Assembly (NCBI GenBank): GCA_014529385.2
Contig: CM043971.1
Location: 61,350,209 to 61,414,208 of the forward strand
Source: Adiantum capillus-veneris
Taxonomy: Eukaryota; Streptophyta; Polypodiopsida; Polypodiales; Pteridaceae
Direction of reading: 5' to 3'
Length of the DNA stretch: 64,000 nucleotides
A model generated the notes under the pieces. It did not search any database. It was not told the DNA's origin and was given only the letters and a program-made list of their open reading frames with translations. Positions 57,240-64,000 of the stretch are shown in pieces; the stretch's first letter is position 1, and each line of letters opens with the position of its first letter. A program made the translations under genes and the position numbers.

Positions 57240-60150
57240 TCAATCTCTAATAGTGAAGGGCTGGCTAACACCTAGGTCCATATGTAAAGTCTGCTCAACA
57301 ACACAAGGAATGGGTGTAGGGGGGGCCTTAGCCTCTACTCGAATAGTCTGTGGAAGACTCTTCGGTAGCCAAATCTTCAATGCTCGCGCTCTAGTAGGGA
57401 TGTCAGTCTGAGCTCTCCTAGAGTGTCTACGTGTGCATCTAGCTCTAGGACATACTATCTGCTGTGAAGGTACCGACCTCTCTAGGGGTAGTCTCATCTC
57501 TCGACATCTGGCTCGTGGAGGTCTCGCTCTAGGGTATGATCTTGTATGTGCTGGGTGTGCTACTGCTCGTGGTCTAGGTACCCAAACATGTCTTTGTCCC
57601 TCAAAGTAATCATGTGCCTCAAGTGACCGTCTAGATGTGAGCCAACCATGTGAAAGTCCGTCGTCGGTCGTATGGCTCTTTAGAAATATGATCCTGTCAT
57701 CACAAGGTAAAAATCTAGCATGTATCTCTTCATGGGGAACAAATACCTGTTGGGTTGTCCTGGAAGCTCTACGTGGGGAGCTACGTGCCCGATCTATTGT
57801 GTGTCGCTCCTCAGTGGCACTACTCATCGTCGCAGAGCCTCTGCCTAGAGAAGGCTCTAGACATGGCTGAGATGCTTGTGTACGTGGTCTCCAAAAAAGT
57901 CTAGCAGGTGCTATCATATCCCTGCATAGGGTGTCAGTAAAGGTCACTCTAGTTCGTGTACATCCATGTATCTGTGGTGTAACCTCCATCTCTGTGGTGT
58001 CAGTAATATGGTCTCTAGGAACCTGATCTGAAAAGTACGGCTCATGGCTGGTCTCCGCTCAATCGGGTGATCTGATCGTGAATCGGCACTCGTAGATGGC
58101 ACTAGGGCAACATCTATATGTGGTGGCTTCTCTCTCTGTGACTCACTAGCTATGACACCGCTATGCAAGCTAAAAGAGTGGGATAGCGATGCTGTCGGCT
58201 CTGCATCTTCTCTCATAGGGGGATCTACTCTCGTAGATGGCTCTAGCTTGACAACTATCTCTAAGGGCCTCTGTGAGGTCGACAGATCTAAACAAGGATG
58301 CTCAAGGGCAGCTAGAATCTGTGGAGTGGTGTCATCTATAACAAATCCATCGGAGTCACGCACTCTATGACTCTGTGAGATCTCTCGCTATGTGCTGGAA
58401 GTCTCGTGGATAAGTGTGGTAGGTGGTGTAACAATACTCTGACTGGGCTCTAGTCTTAGGGGCTCTACCTGTGGTGGCAGGCTAGGTGATGGTGCTATCT
58501 CTCGTGGCACACTATCTTCCTCATCTGGCATCTCCCAAGGTGGTAGAATATGACGTGACAAAAGAAGCAAAGGAGGTGATCTCTCTAGTGGTGTCTCTCG
58601 AGGACTCGGAGCTCTCGATAGCTGTGGAGCTAGCATGGTCATCGTGGGTAAACATAAATCATCATGTCTAAGTTGAGGGGAGTAGGGTAGACCTATAGTC
58701 AAAACATATACTGCATGATCGGCATCCCTATAAACTCGCTCACATGGATCTTCTATCAAATATGCAAGAAGGTGGGCTGAAGGATCTCTAGATCCACCAC
58801 TCAGCAGGCGTTTGTACCTACGACCAAGCTCATCTAGATAGGTCACGGTATGCTCAACTCTCTAAAGCTCCACTAGCCTAGGATGTGTCTGTGTGTCTAG
58901 GCTGTCATTTGGGTGTGCTCGCTCAATGTCATCAAAATCAAGGGTCTCAATCAAGAGATACTACTCTCTGAGCTCATCAATAAAAAGTGCTCTATCGGCT
59001 TGTGGGTAGGCTCTTACAATCTGCCTAAGTGTAGACATCATCCGCTGCGGGGTGGATAGCCTCAGAAAGGGGTGATCATAAGTGTCAACATAATATGCAA
59101 CCCCTCGTGGAGATCGGCCTACTATATGCAAGATCTGACCGTCTATATCTCTCATGCTATCCCTAGTCTCTCTAGTCTCGGACAATATCTGAAGGGTGGG
59201 GGTCAGTGGTCTAGGGGCACTCATATCTACAATGGGTGATCTATCGGGCCCTACCTCTGGTGCTCTCAACTGGGGTGATGTGGTCGTCATAGACTCTCTC
59301 ATATGCTCTCTAATCTGTGTCATCAAAGGCTGGCATGGGTCTCTAGATGGTGCAAGGTGTCGAGGTTGAGACTCTCTAAAGTACATGTCTCGAAGGCTCT
59401 GGGTCTCTATCTGTGGCTCACTCTGAGTGGTATGCAAAGTGCTAGCAATCATCGTGTACATCGCTCTAGACTCGTGATAGCTCAAAACGCTTGGTGGAAA
59501 ATCAAGTCTAGGTGAGGAGAATCCTGGCGGTGGTTTCCTCAGTGATGTGGGTGGTGGCACTGCGTCTAAATGAGGTGAGGCACTCCTACTCAAAGTAGGG
59601 CGCTGGGTCGGTCGAGGATCGTATAGCAATCCACAAGTCAAAAAGTAAAGCTCAGTGCCTGTGGTGCTCATGTAGCATCTGTCTTTAATCTCACCAACTA
59701 GTGTCACAACATCTGTGGATAGGCGTCTACTAGAAGTGCGGCACTCTAATCGATATATGCGCTGAGCACTATCTATATAGATCACTCGAGGACCTACCCG
59801 CTGTAATGTAACCTGCACGGGATGGTCGAAGGCCTCAAGTCAATCATCTGCGTGCACTAGCTCTATCTCCTCTAGCCTAATCAAATGGTCGACCACATAC
59901 GTGGCGTGATAGTCATCTCTAAATGTGCCATCCCGCGTGTCGTCAGGAAGGACTCGCACCACGTGGAGGGTCTGTGTGGGGCCAAAGGAGGCGTGACACT
60001 CGACAAAGAAATGTCCATATGTGTCGGTGTAAAAGGGCCGGCCTCTGTGCTCGCCTACAAGTGTGAGAAATGTGTACTCAGAGCACGAAGTGGTCATGGC
60101 CATCATATGTGCACTCTCGGCGTGTGATAGGCCTCTAAACCTCGTCAACT
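57240..60150 (-). pseudogene. LARD-3 coding region: unfamiliar protein with two related blocks (fossil, about four breaks)
   Basis: I do not recognise the family. Reading on the minus strand from about 60.15 kb, a first block has TLVGEHRGRPFYTDTYGHFF and then QRVGPRVIYIDSAQRIYRLE and LYFLTCGLLYDP. A second block at about 59.15-58.65 kb has the matching HIVGRSPRGVAYYVDTYDHP, then TYLDELGRRYKRL and VYVLTIGLPYSP. So a unit of roughly 150 residues, itself made of two (V/I)G...Y.D...-type halves, occurs twice. Long Pro/Ser/Thr/Arg-rich linkers follow each block, and the last part has VWVPRPRAV and KIWLPKSLPQ, short motifs shared with the gypsy-1 gag-side region. No zinc knuckle, protease, DD or DDE motif is visible. 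A role in the element is unknown. Confidence 0.6.
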
Positions 60151-60567
60151 CGTCGAATGTAGACTAAAATCAAAATCTGCACTATATCGAGGTTTATGCA
60201 TACAATCGGGCTCAAATCTAGCAAAATATGGCAAAACCTAACTCTCGGACGTGTTTGCTCTGAATGTGTCTAATCGTGTTTACATGCGCGCGAGCGTCGA
60301 GTGTGTGGGGCGTGTGATGCGTGTGGAATATGTGTGAGAAACAAACAAAGAAAGAAAAAAAATCGTTTTATTTTATTTTTTAAGGCGTGTGTGTGTGTGT
60401 AAATGCGCGTGAGAGAAAGAGACAAAAAGAGAAAATCAAGGGAGTGTTGAATGGAGATCTTTTGTGTGGATGAGTGAAAGTAGGCAAAGAGACAAAATGA
60501 GAAAATCAAAGAGTGATTAAGGGAAAGAGACAAAGAGAGAAAGTCAAGGAATATTTAAGTGGGGGAT

Positions 60568-60615
<48 letters not shown>

Positions 60616-61345
60616 TGAGCGAAAGAAACAAAGAGAAAATCAAGGAATATTTAAAGAGGGGCGGTTTTTGTGTACGTTTTTTTTTAATAGTTTTTTTTTT
60701 TGGACGTGTTTGTGTGTGTGTGTGTGAATCCGAGAGAGAGAAAGTAAGAAAAATGAAGAGGAGTGTATGTTTGTGTATGTGTGTGTGTGTGTTTAACACA
60801 TCAATTGCCAATCAAACCAAGACCCGTTTTAACCTCTTTTTTGTCCATTTTTGGCCCAAAAATTAGCGCAATTGGTGGTTTAATTAGAAAATTTATACGC
60901 ATACACTTGTTTATCACTAATCCAACATCACAATACAATCATAAACACTCCAATTTGCCACTTGCAATTAGTTTAATTATTTGTATACACAAGCACAATT
61001 AAGCCTAAAATGCACCAATTAATCACACACAATTTTACCGAAATTTGGACAACAGTTTTGTGCAAAATTGGCAATCGAAAACCATAAACCATATCAACAT
61101 AATGACCATAATCAATCAACGGTTTTGCATCAAACACATTAGCATCAAAATTGCCAAAAAACAAGCACCAATTTGTACACATTTGCCCTCATGTTGGCAT
61201 ACACTAGTGCACATAGATTTGCACCGATTAAGTGCACCTAATCAATTCTCAAACCTGCACTTTAATTTCATATTTTAAAGTGGGTTAATGCACTCACATT
61301 ACAACAAGAATTGCGTCGATTTCCCCAGTCCAATTGACGATTACA

Positions 61346-61388
<43 letters not shown>

Positions 61389-61872
61389 GCAACCGCTTCA
61401 CCGCATCTCCACCTACAAGCACCAATTACAAAGCATCATGTCTAGCATCATTTTTCTTCAAATCAAATACATAATCATGAAGGCAAAACATCCAATTAAA
61501 GATTCATTCATGTGCAACACCAGAAACACACAAGATTAGTGTGTAATTAGACATCAAAATTAGCATAAATCACACATAATTACACACTTTCTAATCACTC
61601 AAATCATGCAAAATTGATGAAATTTCAACCCGTAAGAGTGATGCACAAGCCTCTAGTTAAACACATAAACATGTAAAACACTCCAATTGTTAGCGGATTA
61701 GTAGTAAATTAGTGATCCATTAGTGAAAATGAAGAGAAAACATGAAAATTACACACAACTTTTTTAACAAAATTTCATCACAAATCAACCATTCACCATC
61801 ACCAATACCTAATCCTAATGAAAATTAGAAACTCAAACCATCACACAGGTGATCCTCTACCTTAGGTGCTCG
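60151..61872 (-). other. LARD-3 5' leader
   Basis: No coding signal. AT-rich with CA/GT tracts, including (GT)n at about 60571-60613 and 61349-61386. Confidence 0.7.
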
Positions 61873-61873
61873 A

Positions 61874-61891
61874 TCCCCGGCAACGGCGCTA
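61874..61891 (-). other. Primer binding site of LARD-3
   Basis: Minus strand TAGCGCCGTTGCCGGGGA, one base from the LTR; a variant of the TGGCGCCGTTGCCGGGGA site of plant gypsy elements and close to that of gypsy-1. Confidence 0.85.
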
Positions 61892-61892
61892 A

Positions 61893-62727
61893 TGTTGGTG
61901 GTCATAGCACACCGCACAACCCACCGACATAATGTCAATCTGGTGGATTGAAACCCGGCTAGTGCATGGAGGCATGGATGCACCTAATGTGAAGGAATGA
62001 GGCCTCTAGGAAGAGGGGTAAAGCAAGAGAGGAGAAGAGGGAAAGCCAATGAAGCAAGATCTATGCACACACACTCTCAATCTACACTCTAACTCTCTAA
62101 TCATGCAGACAATGGTGTATCCCTTTTCTCTAATCTCAAGCACACACACTCTAATCACACATTAAGCATACACAAAGAAGCCTAATGAGAGAAATGTATG
62201 CAGCCCACGTACACACACACTCTAATCTAGCACACATGTGAAGCAAGAATGCTCAAACAAGAGTGAAAACTTGAGAGAGAAGAGAAGATTAACACTAATC
62301 ATACACCATTAACACACATAAGCTTGAAAGACAAGAGAAAGTAGAGAGAACTTAACTTCCATTAATCCCAATGACTACTACATATAATGTGGAAGATCCA
62401 AGCTCCATAGCCACTCCTCTTCTTCTTCTCCACACTCCCTCACACTCTCTTCTCTAAGAATGCCCTTTCACATCTTGTGAATTGACTTATATACAAGGGC
62501 TTTTTAAAAATGGGTGGCCGGCCAAAAAATGTATAACATGCTGCAGGTATCTAGGCTCATCTAATCATCAATGTACAACATGCTGCAGGTATCTAGGCTC
62601 ATCTAATCATCAATGTACAACTTGGAACCCACTGTGGAGCCCGTAAATACAAAAAAATATATGCATACACATATGTGTGCACACCTATGGAAGCATAATG
62701 CATGTCGTTGACGCTCGCCCGTCAACA
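61893..62727 (-). repeat. 5' LTR of LARD-3
   Basis: 835 bp, starts TGTTGGTGGTCATAGC and ends CGTCAACA on the plus strand, then TTAAC. Contains an extra copy of a 42-bp segment ending TCATCAATGTACAAC. Confidence 0.93.
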
Positions 62728-62781
62728 TTAACCCTAAACCATGAGCGTCATAGTATTTTTTTTGTTACTTGTAGGCATGGC

Positions 62782-63770
62782 CATCCTACACCTACCCTTC
62801 TCAGGTTCCTCTATGGGTCGTAGATCTTGACTTACAGTGGGCTATCTCTTTACGAGAGCAGTACCTGTGTCCGACGGAGGATTTATTTGGCCGCAACACT
62901 CCAGAACAGCTTGCAATATACGACATTTCTCCGCAGACTACACCATGGGGGAGTCAGGGAGGGAGTCCTTACCTACAGAACCTCACACTGACGGCACCTC
63001 CCTCTACTCTCCCTTCCTATCATCCTACTCCTATTCCATCGCAGGGTCCTACTCCCCTTGCATATCATGCTCCTACTCCCCTTGCATCGCACGACACTAC
63101 TCCCATGGCATCACAGGGTCCTACGCCACTCCATTCCACTTTCGCTTCGCCAGAACATCCTCTCCGGGCTTCATCTGGCAGCATGTGTCGACGCTCATCT
63201 CAGGGTAGCGAGCGCCGTGAGAGATGAAGTGGCGGTGGATCTTGTGGTTTTGCATGTTTTGGTAGTGGCAAGGGAACGAAGTCTCCACTTTCAGAGCGTG
63301 CAGCCCCTGATGCAGAGGACAAGGATACTGACGCACCCGTGCCAGACACGGATGGGTGCTACTACATGGTTAAATATAGTGGGGAGGTGGATTTCAGCAT
63401 AGCACAGGGCAGGGCATTTCGACGTCATCTATAAATTCTTATACATTCAATGTATAAGAACTGTTTTATAAAGTTGAGAGACCAACTATCCGATTATGCA
63501 CGGTACATTGAGGACACTCTGTTAGCTAGATTTCCAAACGCCCCCGATCAACGTTTTTCACAACAATGGTTGGAGGGCTACATAAAGACATTTCTAACAG
63601 ACAAGCAGTCTAGTGTGCGACGTGCAACAGCCAACCAGGTTATAGATCCAGATAGGAGTTACCGCAGTGGCAACATGGTAGATGCGGAGTGGGAGTGGGA
63701 AATTCAAGAGAAGAGCGATCAAGCTATGGTGGGCTCATCATACAGACAATAACATGAGGCTCGCGCAAGA
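62782..63770 (+). pseudogene. Decayed plus-strand gene resembling the second (TNPA/Ptta-like) gene or C-terminal exon of a CACTA element
   Basis: After the acceptor TTACTTGTAG (ending 62781) a phase-0 frame opens: AWPSYTYPSQVPLWVVDLDL, then a Pro/Thr/Ser-rich part with repeats (PTPIPSQGPTPL, PTPLASHD, TTPMASQGPTPL), an acidic link (DAEDKDTDAPVPD), and YYMVKYSGEVDFS, then YKNCFIKLRDQLSDYARYIE and WLEGYIKTFLTDKQSS. The same frame is interrupted by TGA at 63225-63227, a TAA near 63431 and a TAA near 63750. The phase-0 start and P/T-rich composition parallel TNP2 exon 5 in CACTA-A. The YKNCFIKLR...F.....W.......F layout recalls plant Ptta/En-Spm proteins, but that match is weak. Confidence 0.45.
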
Positions 63771-64000
63771 CAAACTCCCACGCACTATGTCTCAGGAGGC
63801 AAGGGAGCTTGGAAGCATAAATATGTAAGATTAGTTGAATTATAACGTCGATCAGTGATTATAAAGATTGTAGTTGATGATTTGGTATTGTTATTGCTAA
63901 CTTAGAAAAATATCACTCTCTCTCGACCAACCAAAGAAATGGTCAAGTATCGGGAGCGACATACAAAATTTGATACTTGGTGATGGTTGTTCGAAAACAA
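63771..64000. other. Window end, no recognised feature
   Basis: May hold the tail of the preceding decayed gene (THYVSGGKGAWKHKYVRL near 63777-63830). The rest is AT-rich. Confidence 0.3.

Larger units (their letters stand above)
54832..62727 (-). mobile_element. LARD-3: large non-autonomous LTR element with an unfamiliar coding region
   Basis: LTRs 54832-55627 and 61893-62727 with a TTAAC target duplication (54827-54831, 62728-62732). The gypsy-type primer site (minus strand TAGCGCCGTTGCCGGGGA) abuts the right LTR, and a purine tract (GGAAGGGGAGAG) abuts the left. No gag, protease, reverse transcriptase or integrase signal is seen. Instead there is a minus-strand coding region at about 60.15-57.24 kb. 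The LTRs differ at about 30 sites by eye, nearly 4%, about 1.5 million years at a borrowed rate; one LTR has an extra 42-bp duplication. Coding region broken, about four breaks. Confidence 0.9.

Overview
The window is repeat-rich DNA from a flowering-plant-type nuclear genome. The evidence is CACTA (En/Spm) transposons with spliced TNP2 genes, Ty1/copia elements with the plant initiator-Met tRNA primer site, Ty3/gypsy elements with the TGGCGCC-type primer site, a Tat-like gypsy with two RNase H domains, a TRIM-like element and long (CT)n/(GA)n/(GT)n tracts. The species cannot be named from sequence alone. I found no intact host gene, tRNA, rRNA or prokaryotic feature.

1-22.1 kb is a set of nested insertions. 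A degraded antisense copia relic (22.1-22.8 kb) borders a CACTA element (CACTA-B, right terminus at 22105). CACTA-B was entered by a sister CACTA element (CACTA-A, right terminus at 5186) inside its transposase gene, and separately by a gypsy-type element (gypsy-1, 8944-21765, 5-bp target duplication GAAGG). Gypsy-1 was in turn entered by a young copia element (copia-1, 14474-19651, LTRs identical by eye, target duplication CATAT). Both CACTA copies carry the same fragment of a host heavy-metal-associated (HMA) domain gene upstream of TNP2, so the capture predates the split of the two copies. The CACTA-A TNP2 gene can be modelled as five exons with phase-matched GT-AG introns, the last a Pro/Ser/Thr-rich exon that leaves the window.

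22.1-38.8 kb is old, decayed sequence: an antisense gypsy relic split by a 1.3-kb inverted-repeat element (TTAA at both ends), a microsatellite cluster, a minus-strand TRIM-like element (30276-32724, ATTCC duplication) that houses two tandem arrays, a second small LTR element (33462-35253), long homopolymers including a run of 31 C, and a fragment of a third CACTA transposase gene (38.3-38.8 kb).

38.8-53.2 kb holds a minus-strand Tat-like Ty3/gypsy element (38800-47508) and then a plus-strand copia element without a visible 5' LTR, whose reverse-transcriptase segment is tandemly duplicated (699-bp period). The Tat-like element has unrelated sequence on its two sides and no clean target duplication, which suggests rearrangement.

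53.2-64 kb has three diverged direct repeats, then a minus-strand LTR element (LARD-3, 54832-62727, TTAAC duplication) that has a gypsy-type primer site and purine tract but no recognisable gag, protease or pol. It encodes a long, broken reading region of an unfamiliar protein with two related blocks and P/S/T-rich linkers. It shares a noncoding 3' block with gypsy-1, suggesting that the two are related passengers of one autonomous partner. LARD-3 interrupts a decayed plus-strand gene of CACTA second-gene style that resumes at 62782.
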